Assembly (NCBI GenBank): GCA_031310005.1
Contig: CM062379.1
Location: 124,001 to 188,000, forward strand
Origin: Dactylellina haptotyla
Taxonomy: Eukaryota; Ascomycota; Orbiliomycetes; Orbiliales; Orbiliaceae
Reading direction: 5' to 3'
DNA length: 64,000 bases
In this document: piece by piece, positions 11,301 to 23,904 of the stretch
Position numbering within the stretch: the stretch's first letter is position 1
How the letters are laid out: every line of letters starts with the position of its first letter
Notes under the pieces: model-generated
The model's database searches: none
What the model was told of the DNA's origin: nothing
What the model saw: the letters and a program-made list of their open reading frames with translations, nothing else
Position numbers and translations under genes: made by a program

Positions 11301-14300
11301 CTGTTTCTCAAACCACAGTCACCCCAGCTGATCCCAGTGGCACATATACTGTAATTGATCTTCGCCCTGTCGTTACAGTTCTTAGCCCAATCACCGGAGC
11401 AGGTGGACCTAGTGCCACTACAGCTTTCCCCGCTTCAACTGATACTACTGGACCAATATCAGTTATTCAGTTTCGGCCGCTTGACATTGTTACTACCTCC
11501 TACACTGGCACTACCGCTTCCAAAACGACCATCACTCCTATGGACCCAAGTGGAACGTTCTCAATTATTGATTTCCGACCGGTAGTTACAGCTATTAACC
11601 CTGTCACTGGGACAAATGGGCCGTCTGCTACCACTGCTTTCCCAACTGCAGCTGACACCACCGGACCATTCTCCGTTATTCTATTCCGACCTGTTACTAG
11701 CGTGACTAGCTCGTACTCTGGTGCTACTGCATCTCTAAGTACTATTGCCCCATCCGATCCTAGTGGTACGTACATAATTGTCGATTATCGACATGTTGTG
11801 ACGGCCATCAGCCCGATAACTGAAATTGGCGGACCATCTGCCACCACTGTTTTCCCTGCTACAACCGATCCTAGTGGGCCAATCTCAGTGATCGAATTCA
11901 GACCAGTTACTAGTATCACATCTACATATAGCGGCACTTCCGCGTCGCTGACTACGATCACACCGGCTGATCCTAGTGGTACGTACTCGGTTATTGATTT
12001 TAGGGCAGTCACCTTTGTGCCAGTCCTAGTCAGTGCTGGAAGTGCTACATCTGAAGTTACCGAATTCCCTACGGATCCCACTGGAGCCATCTCGATTCTC
12101 AAGTATAGACCTGGTACTAGCGCCACCACCCCTTACTCTGGAAGTCAGGCATCTACCTCGACGGTTACTCCGTCCGATCCAGACGGGACATTTACTATTC
12201 TTGACTTGAGACCTTTGACGACTTTGATGTCTCCGATAATTGGAAACGGGGGACCATCAGTTACCACCATCCCCCCTGCAGACTCCACCGGGCCATACAC
12301 TGTCATTGAATTCGTAACAAGACTCACTACCACCATCATCAGCGCAGTGACTGGTGTTCCGTCTGCTACTACTATTGTCCCCACGAACGCGGCCGAACCA
12401 GCTACAGTCATTACGTTCGCTAATAGACGCATTACCACTATTACTAGCCTGGCTGGTGCTGGTGGTCCATCCGCGACGACGATTTTCCCAGCGACCGATG
12501 CTCCGTTCTCATCACCAATTGAAGTTATTACCTACGCGACAGCTGTATATTCGTTTACTACAATTACAAGCGCCGCTGGTACTAGTGGTCCATCCGCTAC
12601 CACTATTTTCCCAGCTGATCCTTCAGAGCCAGCAACAGTCATTACCTTCGCCAATAGACGCATCACTACTGTTACTAGTTTGGCTGGTGCTGGTGGCCCA
12701 TCCGCGACGACAATTTTCCCAGCAACCGATGCTCCGTTCTCTTCGCCAATTGAAGTTATTACCTATGCAACAGCTGTATATTCATTTACCACAGTTACAA
12801 GTGCCGCTGGCGCTGGCGGCCCATCAGCAACCACTATTTTCCCAGCTGATCCTTCAGAGCCAGCAACAGTTATTACTTTTGCCACCCCTACAGCATCTAC
12901 AACACTCACGAGTGCTGCGGGTAATGCCGGACCTTCCGCTACTACAATATTTCCGACTGATCCGGCACAGCCTGCAACTATTATTACATACGCACCACGA
13001 CCAACCACGACACTGACTAGTTTGGCTGGTTATGAAGGACCTTCCGCTACAACAGTTTATCCAGCGAGCGACGCCCCTTATAGCGTTCCGGTTGAAGTTG
13101 TGACTTACGCTACTGCTACATATTCGTTCACAACAGTAACGAGCGCAGCTGGAAGCGGAGGTCCATCAGCTACAACGGTTTTCCCAGCGGATCCTTCGCA
13201 GCCGGCAACGGTAATCACATTCGCTAATCGTGTTACTAGCACCATTACTAGTTTGGCCGGTCCTGGTGGTCCATCTGCTACAACTATCTTCCCAGCTACC
13301 GATGCACCGTATAGTTCTCCGGTTGAAGTTATCACGTTCGCTACTGCTACATACTCGTTCACAACAGTCACAAGCCCAGCTGGTAGCGGTGGACCGTCGG
13401 CTACCACTATCTTCCCAACAGACCCGTCTCAACCAGCCACCGTAATCACATTTGCGACCAGATCATCGGTCACAGTTACAAGCCCAGCTGGTAGTGGTGG
13501 ACCATCAGCTACCACTGTTTTCCCAGCGGACCCTACGCAGCCAGCTACTGTTATCACTTTTGCTGATAGGCGTACTACTACTATCACAAGCCTTGCAGGC
13601 GCTGGTGGGCCATCTGCTACAACTATCTTCCCAGCGACTGATGCACCTTACGAGTCTCAAGTCGAAGTTATTACATTCGCTACTGCAACTTATTCGTTCA
13701 CAACCGTCACAAGCGCCGCTGGTAGCGGAGGTCCATCTGCTACTACTATTTTCCCATCAGACCCGTCTCAACCAGCCACCGTGATCACATTTGCGACGCC
13801 CACAACCTCTGTCACGGTTACAAGCCCAGCTGGTAGCGGTGGACCATCAGCTACAACTGTTTTCCCGACAAATCCTACACAGCCAGCTACTGTTATCACT
13901 TTCGCTGATAGGCGTACCACTACCATCACAAGCCTCGCAGGTACCGGCGGTCCATCAGCGACGACGGTGGTCCCAGCCACAGATGCGCCATACGAGTCTC
14001 CAGTCCAAGTCATCACATTCGCTACTGCAACTTATTCGTTCACAACAGTCACAAGCCCAGCTGGTAGCGGAGGTCCATCTGCCACTACTATTTTCCCATC
14101 AGATCCATCAGAGCCTGCAACTGTCATTACATTCGTTGCTCCAACTGCTTCCACAACTATTACAAGTGCCGCCGGGCCTTCCGGACCATCAGCTACCACC
14201 ATCTTCCCAGCAGACCCCACGCAGCCAGTTACTATTATCACTTTTGCTGATAGACGTACTACCACCATCACAAGCCCTGCAGGTGCTGGCGGTCCATCGG

Positions 14301-17300
14301 CGACGACGGTGATCCCGGCCACAGATGCGCCATACGAGTCTCCAGTCCAGGTTATCACATTCGCTACCGCCACGTACTCTTTCACGACTGTGACGAGCGC
14401 TGCCGGAAGCGGAGGTCCTTCTGTAACTACCATCTTCCCAGCGGACCCTACGCAGCCAGCTACTGTCATCACTTTCGCCGATAGGCGTACCACTACCATC
14501 ACCAGCCTCGCAGGTGCCGGTGGTCCATCGGCGACGACGGTGATCCCAGCTACCGATGCGCCATACGAGTCTCCAGTCCAAGTCATCACATTCGCTACTA
14601 CCACGTATTCTTTCACGACTTTGACGAGTATTGCTGGTACTGGAGGCCCATCTGCCACAACTGTCTTCCCAAGTGATCCTACAGAACCCGCTACTGTCAT
14701 TACGTTTGTTGAAAGGCTCACGACGACAATTACAAGTGTCGCGACTGGTGTGCCATCAGCTTCCACCCTTGTTCCAGCTCTTACAGATGACATAACATCC
14801 AGGGTCGTCGTTATCACGTTTGCCACAAGATCATTATTTACCACAGTGACATCTCAAGGTACAGGTCCAGCGTCTGCTACCACCATTTTGCCAAGTGATC
14901 CCAATGATCTTAACAGCCCCGCTACGGTGATTACATATCTTCCTTCACTTGTTACTCTCACAAGCATTGGAACCGCTACGACTCCTTATACTAGTACAAT
15001 TAACCCCGGCACTATTGTTGATTTCCTCCCCGGAGTAACGACGCTGCAGTCTGGTGACGGTTTCTCCACTTCCACTATATTCCCGAGCGACCCAACGGGC
15101 ACGATTAGTGTTATAGATTTCAGGCCTGTAACACAGGTTACGAGCCCAGCAAACGGAAACGCCGCATCGGCAACCACCCTCTTCCCAACGGACGATCCAT
15201 CAGGAAGTATAACCGTGATAACCTTCATCACTCCTACAGTTACTGTAACGAGCATCGGAACTGCGACCACACCTTACACAAGCACCATCGATGGTCAAAC
15301 TGTTGTTGATTTCCTCCCTGCTACCACGACTATACAATCTGGTGACGGTTTCTCAACTTCCACGATCTTCCCCAGTGATTCATCAGGCACTATCAGCGTG
15401 ATAGATTTCAGACCCGTGACTGAAGTCACCAGCCCATGGACCGGATCTAGCCCTGCTACCAGTACCTTTTTCCCAACCGATGCGTCTGGCAGTATCACAG
15501 TCGTTGATTTCCTACCTGCTACTACTTTGACAAGCGTGGGAACTGGCACTAGTCCCTACACTAGCACCTTGCTACCCACTGATTCATCGGGAACCCTTAC
15601 TTTCGTGGATTTCTTACCAGCTACGACCCAGTACCGGCCACAGGACAATTCTACAACCTCGGCTACCACTATTTTCCCAACTGATCCGACCGGTAGCATC
15701 ACAATTATCGATTATGTACCAGCTACAACAGTGGCCGAGCCTATTAGCAGTGGCGAGCCTTCCGCTACCACTTTATTCCCTACAGACTCTGACGGTACGA
15801 TTTCCGTTATCACATACTTTGTACCAGCGACCACCACGGTTACTATCGCTGGCAACAGTGCCTATGTTACAACGGTCTATCCCACGAATAGCAACGGAAG
15901 CACCATTGTCGATATTACTGCTACCGCCACTGTCGTCAACATCGTCTTAGCACCAACTGCAACTGCCGCTGGAGCACCTTTTAATTGCTCGCGTAGCGGA
16001 TATACGGTACTCCAGGGCCACTTCTATGGTATCGATCTCGAGTCATCGGTTCTCACTCTTATTAAAAGGAATATCAACTCACCCAACCCGCCCAATGCTT
16101 TTGGGTACAATGTCATGGACAATTTTCTGTACGGAGTTGCACCTCAAACTGGACAACTCTTACGCATCGATGCGGCTGGCGCAGCCATCCCGCTCGGAGT
16201 TCGTAGCTACCTGGTCAATCACAACGTTGGAGATATAGATACAGATGGGCAACTTTGGATAGCCTCTGGCAGCCCCTCTTCGACCACTATGCCATGGTCG
16301 CAAATTGATTTTGACCCTGATTCGGCAACTCGGCTTGATAGAATTTCAAATGGCACATCTAGCACCCCTGGTTTTTCGATATCCGATTGGGCCTACCTTC
16401 CATCTGGTGGCGATTACCTGTGGTCATTAGCAGCCGGCAACTCTGGTGCTGCAAATGGCCATCCGCTGCTCGTGAAATGGAATATGATGACCCACGAGTT
16501 CACGGTAGTTGCTACTTACACTTCACTGACCACTGGTAACTTCGGCTCCGTTTTTGGCACCAGTGGTGGAGATCTTTACGCGACAGAAAATGAAACAGGG
16601 AAGACTTGGGTGGTCAACATTTTCAACCCGACGACGGCCCCGTTTGTATATAGCAGTGGGGTGGCAGGGGCTGGAGATGCGGCTCGTTGCGCATACGCAG
16701 AATTTTTCTCCCCGCGTAGTACTCCTTCAGGTTGGTACAATGTTGATCATCCACTACAATATTTTGGATGTTACCATGGACAGAATATGCTCGGGCAGGG
16801 CGTTGGTATCAACTCGGCCTCAATGACTCAAAACCTGTGCGAGGATTATTGTTTTAGTAGAGGCTATACATTCGCAGGTATCACTGGCGACTCTGCCAGG
16901 CAGGTAAGCACTCGAGTAATCTGGTCATATCTTCTCCGATCGGAATCACTAACTGTAAAATCTCAACAAAATCTAGTGTTGGTGCTCGAATGTTTTTGGT
17001 AATTCTCAACCAGGGGCAGCTCTAGGAGATTGCTCTAATGCGTGTCCTGGAAACCCAGTTCAAACCTGTGGGCGATCAGATCGTACCCAGGTTTGGGGTT
17101 GGGCACCCACGATCAGAGGCATGGGCTGCTATCAAAAGACTAGCTTGGAACCCCTTTCAGCAAGAAGTATGACCAATGCTGCTATGACACAGGAGTTGTG
17201 CCACAACTTCTGTTTCCAACAACTCGGCTATCATCTCGCTGGTCTTTCAGGAAGTAAGTCGAAGCTCAAGATATTTATTTTGCTTGAGGATTCCCAATAC

Positions 17301-17489
17301 AATATACTAACGTGAGCAATTTGAATAGACAAATGTACTTGTGACAACACATTCGGTAATCCCCCGCTTGCGGCCTCTAATGACGCGGGGTGTTACAACC
17401 GATGCGCTGGAAACTCAACGCAGCCATGTGCAAGCGGCGGATATCTTCTAGCCTTCGTTTACACTGGGGAAATTGTTTCTTCTGGTTAA
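8350..17489 (+). CDS. Giant secreted Thr/Ser-rich repeat protein with DUF6923-like and tandem WSC domains
   Basis: Five exons (8350-8729, 8793-8908, 8988-16903, 16977-17253, 17329-17489) join in frame to about 2949 residues. Residues 1-20 form a signal peptide, followed by a Cys-containing region (C-K-P-P-K-S-S-C). From about 280 to 2490 runs a repeat array in four blocks: a ~78-residue unit built on V-S-L-S-R-T-T and Y-P-T-D-S-N-G; a ~70-residue unit built on S-V-I-x-F-R-P-V; a ~77-residue unit built on G-G-P-S-A-T-T-I-F-P; and a final block with V-V-D-F-L-P-A-T-T. A DUF6923-like domain (about 2497-2730) contains G-Y-N-V-M-D-N-F-L-Y-G. Two WSC-like Cys-rich domains follow (about 2757-2845 and 2850-2945). 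WSC domains bind glycans in several fungal proteins. I see no membrane segment or GPI signal at the C terminus. An adhesin or wall-coat role is inferred. The first donor (GTTGGT) is weak but required to keep the frame. Confidence 0.88.
9325..15960 (+). repeat. Coding minisatellite array inside the giant gene
   Basis: More than 6.6 kb of one exon consists of degenerate repeats of a 35-40 residue module, organised mostly as two-module units of about 210-234 bp. The shared core reads roughly T-S-x-x-G-x-x-x-P-S-A-T-T-x-F-P-x-D, then x-x-V-I-x-F. Neighbouring units are most alike in the 12.4-14.7 kb block, as expected from unequal crossing-over or gene conversion. Length polymorphism between strains is likely. 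Confidence 0.9.
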
Positions 17490-20290
17490 GGTGTTTCTTA
17501 ACCGTCTATGGCTCAAAAGCTCCCGGAAATTCCAATTTTGTGATTTTTAATAGGAAGCTGGATTCCGTTGCTGCAAGTACCAACTTGGAAGGCTTTCAAA
17601 ATTTTGAGTTCTTTATATGTATACAATCATTGCTGCATGCCATGTTAAATTTATCCAACTATAATATAATTTTACCAATATAGTCTTTTATAGCAAGCTA
17701 CGCAGAACCTTCACTTCCAACAGATAAAAAAAAGAAAACCGAATCCCTATTTCCGTAAGGCAGCTAGCCATATAAACACTGCGGGTGAATACTCGGCCTT
17801 TCTTTCTGTTGCAAGCGCAACCCACCTCTTCCAAGATTAGGAGATAGCAGGGAGCGATAAAAGGTCTTATACACTAATTAAAGACCTTACAGCGGAAGGT
17901 GGGCTATAAAATACGGGTTGCAGCACAATTCCGCGTGGGGGACAAGCTAGAGGTTGCCGACAGAGTCTTGGCTGCCAAAGCAGTCCCAGTAGTTCTTACC
18001 TTAAAGGATTAAAAGCCTTTCTTCTTAGTAAAAACGACATTAGCAGTGAACGAAAAATTACCCTACGGGCAACTGAGTAGGAAGATGGTAGTGCAAGATG
18101 GTACTATAGTGCCGGGACAGTATGTACGTTTTTTAAAACCCGGACGGCTGATGCTATGGCCGCGGTTAGGCATATCGCGCAGAGTGTATCTTTTGATCCC
18201 GCTTGACACAAGTGCAGGAGCCCCAGACTAGTGCAGGAGCTGGTATCAACCTATAGGTAATGATGCCAGCACGTTGCTGATATATTTGGGAGCCGATACC
18301 TGAGCCAACCTTGTTCGAATTGCAAGCGAAAGCGCTTGTCTCGGGAAGGCCGCCCTTGAGTCTGATAGAAGCAATAGGAGCGCTTGATAGCCCTGAGTCT
18401 AGGCTGCCATTAGCTTGATTTTAAGGACGCTCGACCAGCATCCAGCTTATATTTGAATCAACATATATCCGGTTGGTCATGATGGGCTCAGAATAGAACC
18501 TGATGGTGCTGATGGCGATTGAGATTTTTGAGGACAACAAATTTGATCGGTTCGCAGCTGCTGAAGCATTTTGCGGTGATAGGTACGTTACACTGGTTTA
18601 TACCAATGGGACAGAAGCTCGTCGACTCTGATTTGCAAGCGCCCAAAATGAGACCAATCGAAATCTTTTTTCCTTTTGTCCCGCCTTGTGGGGATGAAGG
18701 TGGCTTTTGTCATTTGGTGCATTCGGCTCTTGAGCAGCTCCGGTTGTTTCTTTGTTTAGGTGACGATTCAGTTAGGGGAAGGGCAATTGGGCCTGTTATT
18801 ATCCTGTCGACTCGCTAGCCAAGATTGCGTGTGCACAGACCAACGCCATTGCAGTAGGGATGTTCGACGGATAAACAATGTTCAGACGAGGCCAGCAGTA
18901 TAAATGGATCCTAAGTAAGACGGTGCCAACAGTATAACGTTAAGTGTCAACCTGACATTTGTATATCCCGGCGTGCACATGCTGCCCAGTAAGTATAGGC
19001 CCCCACCTTTGCTCGAGGCTGATCTTTGCTCAGGTTGCCCACACTATAGTACTAGAAACGGTTTCTGCTGAAGACGCGCTTGCATGGGTTTTGTGTTGCA
19101 ATCATACACTAATGGTTAATAGGATGACCCTAGGCCTTGGATCACCATGCCACCCGCCAGCCGGTGATATCGTAATACATGAGTAAGCCCACATTTGTAC
19201 CTGTCGAGATTTTAAAAGCTCAATGTACCTCTCGCCCAAATTTGTAATTTTTATTTACCCAATGCAAGCACCCAGCTCGTTTTTCTCCGAAATTCGAAGA
19301 TAACTACTACGAATTATGTAATCAATTATGATGATTGGGCAACACTTATTTGCCGAAGACTCGTACCTCGGTGATGACTTGTGTCTATTTTCTAATATTC
19401 AGCATAAACCCGAAGTGGTGGGACATATAAGTCAGTATAGTATAGCTGGGGATCCCAATTACCTTTTGCATTATAATCTTAATCCCGTTGGCCAAAATAA
19501 CTGCATACCCCGGGCGATGAAAACGCAATAAAAGTGGGTTCGGTACGACCGTTTCTGCGTTGACTGCGAAATCCAACATTCGAAGTTGCCGGTTTACATA
19601 ACAGAAATCCACATCAAGCGGCCGACCTCAAACCGCGCGCTCGCATTTATGTGCGCTGATTTCAACAAGAAGCTTGGCGACCGATAAGCTACCAATTTTC
19701 CCTCAAATAATCCACTTCTTGACATATCCAAGAAAGAGCAAAGCATCCCGTGCAGATTCGTGGCGAAGGAATAGCTTTCCCCTCTGGAACCGATTTAGGC
19801 GGTGGCGCGCCACACCTTGTTGGATTTACAATAAGGTGTGTGGTAAGCTAGGTATCTTGAATAGTGGTTGGGAGAAATTCTGCATTTGCTTGGCCAATTG
19901 GCCCAATAAATATTAAACCCTCATATGTATTTCGCTCTTGATCACCAGACATCTATATGACGTCTTAGCCCTTGATTCAGGCTTTATATCACAATTTTTA
20001 CCTATAATAAGTTGAGGTTTTTTCTCACTCGTACCCCCGAGTCATGATCGGCATATGAAGACGGAGAAAAACGGTTGGTCGGCCCTCTGACCGTGCTAAC
20101 GACAGAAGGGAATATTTGGGGGGAAGGTCGTCTCGGTTTCCCGGTTAAACACCCCTGCAACGGCTGGCAAGCATTGTACCGAAAAGCCAGCCTTCTCGCT
20201 TGGTCGCGACCCGGACATTGTCCAAATCTGTGGTATTTTGTCTTCGCCTTGGCGAATATTGGTACCTAATCGGTCATTTAGGCGCTTGGT

Positions 20291-20296
20291 TGCGGG
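20291..20296 (+). promoter_or_regulatory. Putative CreA/Mig1-type site
   Basis: GCGGGG matches the fungal carbon-catabolite repressor consensus SYGGRG. It lies about 700 bp upstream of the sugar transporter start, and GAGGGGAC follows directly. A six-base match is weak evidence, but a sugar transporter is a likely CreA target. Confidence 0.2.
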
Positions 20297-20792
20297 GGAG
20301 GGGACAACCTCGTATGCAACGCTAATATTACGCTATTGTAAGGTCTCATAATATTTTAACCGGGGTCATTCCGGTTTATAGATATTAAGAAAGTAAGAGC
20401 TGCTGCCAGGCTGCATCCATCCTAGGATTTACATTGTCCGGTCCATGCAGGGACATTACTCAGGGCAACCTCGTATTCTCGAAGAAACCCGCAGAGCTGA
20501 TCAGCTGTGAGGCCAATACAAAGGAACATTCATCAGATATCACCGCTCTACTCCGTCTTGGCCAATGTTACAATCTTCGGTTCAATTGAAAGCTGGCAGG
20601 TCAAGTGCTCTGTTAGCATGGGTTTGCTGCTGGGTCGAGTCTGTCCGACCTGTCGGCAATTGGTGGGTCCTTTGTGAGACATCTTGATACCGAGATCGTA
20701 TTTGCTCACTGGAAGGTTGACTCTGACCCAGTATGGGGGTACAGGTATCGAATGCGGAGAAAGTTCGTTTCCCCATGTGCATGCTTCTGAGT

Positions 20793-20798
20793 GCGGGG
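20793..20798 (+). promoter_or_regulatory. Second putative CreA/Mig1-type site
   Basis: Another GCGGGG (SYGGRG consensus) lies about 190 bp upstream of the transporter ATG. This is a normal distance for a functional site. The call rests on the short consensus and the nature of the downstream gene. Confidence 0.25.
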
Positions 20799-20989
20799 AT
20801 AGCTGGCAGCAGGGGGTGGAGATATCCGACTGTAAGGTAAGATCGAAAAGTATATAAGTATCAGCATGACCACTTGAGCAGGGTCACTTTAAATGAACTT
20901 CGAAGGTAAGCTGATACTCAGCCAACCTCAGGTGCACCTCTAGCTCTTTAGTAATTCAAGGCATCGCGGGCAGCGTCACATAAAAAACA

Positions 20990-23090
20990 ATGGCACCAGG
21001 AACATACCTCGGTAATCCAGCCGACCCCATCGTCACGACGTTGGTGGAACAGGATAAGGTACCATGGTACAAGAAGAAGAACCTGAGGACGCTGTATTTT
21101 ATAATGTTTCCAACATGTATTGGTATCGAAATGACTTCGGGTTTCGATTCCTCTATGATGAACGGTAAGACTGAGTTCGAGCACGGCATTTTTAAGCAAT
21201 GAGAAGGGGAGGCGTGAACTAACAAATATGCCTAGGTCTCCAAGCTGTCGAGAATTGGGATAAATTTTTCGGCCATCCGGAAGGTTCGAGGCTCAGTCTT
21301 CTCAGTGCTTCTTACAGCCTGGGAGCCATCCTCGGTCTACCTTTCATTCCTTTTATTTCGCATAGATGGGGTCGAAGAGCTACGATCGTCTTCGGATCTT
21401 GCATTATGATTGTCGGTGCTATTCTACAAGGCGCCGCCCAAAACTGTAAGTGGATTGCCGAGTATTTAAGAGACTCTAGGCGATGTACTGACAAAATTTA
21501 GTCGCAATGTTTGTTGTCTCACGTATGATTCTCGGCTTTGGAATTCCCTTCGGTATTGTCGCAGCTTCTGCTCTCATTGGAGAAACGGCCTACCCCAAAG
21601 AGCGAGCAACATTAACAGCCGTTTTCAATGCTTCCTGGTTTATCGGGTCCATCGTCGCCGCCGCCATTACCCTTGGGACATTTGCGATGCCGAATACATG
21701 GAGTTGGAGAATTCCAAGTATTTTACAAGTTCTTCCCAGTGTGTTACAAATTGTCTTCATGCCAATGATGCCAGAGTCTCCTCGTTATGTGAGTTTCAAA
21801 CCACCGTTGCTTCGAAATAAGGCAGCATAAACTTCAAGAAAGGGGAAGCAATTCTAACCATCAGTCATTTTGTTCCAACAGTTAATCCAACACGACCGAA
21901 TCGAAGAAGCCCAGGCATTCTTCATCAAATATCACGCGGAAGGCGACGCGAACAGCGAGCTTGTTAAGGCTGAGATCGTACAGGTTCAGACCGCCATCAA
22001 GTTGGAGCTTGAACACGAGAAATTGGGATGGATGGAGCTCTTCAAGACCCCCGGAAACCGACGTCGCTCGCTTATCACTTGCTTCCTAGGTCTTTTCAGT
22101 CAATGGTTTGTTTCCAATCGACGCACTCAAGTATATCACAATCTCAACGAGATGCTAAATGAGAAACAGGTCCGGAAATACGCTTATCAGCTACTATCTT
22201 GTCCCAATCCTTAACCAAGCTGGCATTACCAATAAGGGAATTCAGACGCGTATCAACTTGGGATTGACTTGTTGGAACTTTGTTAATGGTACCACTATTG
22301 CTTTAACAGTCCCGAGGCTGTTAAGGCGTCGTGTCGGTTACATGATTTGTGCCATTGGCTTGCTCTGCGTCTACATTGGCTGGACTGTTTCGGCTTCTCA
22401 ATACGCACAAACCAAGAACTCAGCTGCTGGTATCACCGTCCTGGTTTTTATCTTCCTCTACTGTAAGCCTTCGTTTTCTCAACTCCCCAAAAACCTCCGA
22501 ACGCAGTATAGTCTATAGTCTCGACATACTAACGAAAATATTCAAATTTTAGCACCTTGGTACAATATCGGTTACAACTCTCTCTCATATAGTAAGTTTA
22601 TGGAATACAACCCCTGTTGGTGGTATAAATATCTAACCAGAATTATAGCATTCCTTGTCGAGCTCTGGCCTTACCATATTCGATCAAACGGCATTGTATG
22701 TCCCCCTGTCCTTCCAAAACGAGTATGACATCAAGTTAACAGTATAATCAGGCATTCTTCCAAGTTTTTGGCCGGGGAGCAGGTTTCTTCAACCAGTTTG
22801 TTAATCCAATTGCGCTAAAGGAGATCGCATGGAAGTATTACATTACCTACTGTGTCTGGCTTGGCTTCGAAATTTGTTTCATCTATTTCCTTTTCCCTGA
22901 AACATCAGGCCGTACTCTCGAAGAATTGGCATTCTTGTTTGAGGGTGCTGAGAAAAACGAGGTCCTACGAAAGACTACCGAGAAGCAATTGGGCGACGAT
23001 GTTCATCTTGATGATATCCCCGCTCCTAACATTGGCGCAAAGGACGAGGAGAGGCCAGCTGTCACGGAAGTTGAAAACAAAAAGGAATAA
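20990..23090 (+). CDS. MFS sugar transporter (hexose/lactose-permease type)
   Basis: Eight exons (20990-21164, 21236-21445, 21502-21788, 21882-22105, 22170-22462, 22553-22591, 22649-22695, 22752-23090) join in frame to 537 residues. The protein should be a 12-helix plasma-membrane sugar:proton symporter. Family signatures are visible: G-F-D-S-S-M-M-N-G in helix 1, H-R-W-G-R-R-A between helices 2 and 3, P-E-S-P-R-Y before the central loop, P-W-Y-N-I-G-Y-N in the second half, and F-P-E-T-S-G-R-T-L-E-E at the end of helix 12. The length is normal for the family. The C-terminal tail is charged and cytosolic. The best match by eye is the fungal lactose-permease/hexose branch; the substrate cannot be read from sequence. 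Two GCGGGG motifs upstream hint at carbon-catabolite control. Confidence 0.95.
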
Positions 23091-23904
23091 AAGGTTAAAA
23101 TTCGTTTCTGCTTGCAGGAAACTGTGGCTGTTGTTCGGGCTCGTTTTACTATTTTTTGGTCGTTGGAGACGTTAGCGCTAGTCGTATAGTAGTTTGCACA
23201 AAAGTACAGGTACTGAAGCGGTGCAAGATCAAAATGTACATGGAACGTTCAGATAAGAATCATCATAGTATGATAAGTAAGAAACTAGATGTACTGGGAG
23301 CAATTCAGCCTTGATAACCCTCTCACATTCTGGAAGAATACTATTAGTTCAAAAATCCAATTGGTTAAATCTTTTACAAAGATCAGCTATGGACTTTGGA
23401 GTGTTTCGTATCCCTGCCAAGTTGCTATTTGCGTTGGCCCATCAAATCCACACCAGACGACTCGAACATGCGTTGTTCCTCCCAACTCGTCATAGCTTAA
23501 CTAGTTGACCACTCACATGTTGATTCCTTCTTGGTCTTGGGCTCTCAATTGAAGTTTCGCGTGCATTAATTTGCGTTGAACATACATCTCATGTTGTAAA
23601 TTTGTGACGACGAAAATAAAACGTCGGTTCCATTGGTCCATATATACACCCGGACGACCGAATTTTAGGCATGAAGATCTGAATTCGATGTGATGACTAA
23701 AATTTCGTTGATATTTCATTAGAGACTAAGCTTCTCACGCTGGATACTCAATATAATATTTTGTTGGAAAGAACTATGATCGATCGTCTAGTCATCAGCG
23801 GAAGAGCGTCTATTTTGAACAACAAAAAAGCTAGTACAATAGTCTGATCGATGTCTACTAGCAACGTGCGCAACCAGCCCTTTTGGCTGTTTCCAAGTTC
23901 GATG
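23091..23904. other. Intergenic region between convergent genes
   Basis: This separates the 3' ends of the sugar transporter (+) and the acetyltransferase (-). It should hold both 3' untranslated regions. I see no further gene, repeat or RNA. Confidence 0.6.

Larger units (their letters stand above)
17490..20989. other. Gene-poor stretch upstream of the sugar transporter
   Basis: No confident gene. A frame at about 17884-18231 reads through about 115 codons with one internal TAA (18008-18010). It may be an old coding remnant and I do not recognise it. A short inverted repeat AAGGTCTT/AAGACCTT sits at 17861-17888. The last 700 bp should hold the transporter promoter. Confidence 0.5.

Noticed and set aside
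8641-14844. Many frames on other strands and phases across the giant gene, up to 270 codons
   Set aside because: They mirror the repeat structure of the coding frame (Val/Ala-rich or Leu/Pro-rich shadows) and have no independent support.
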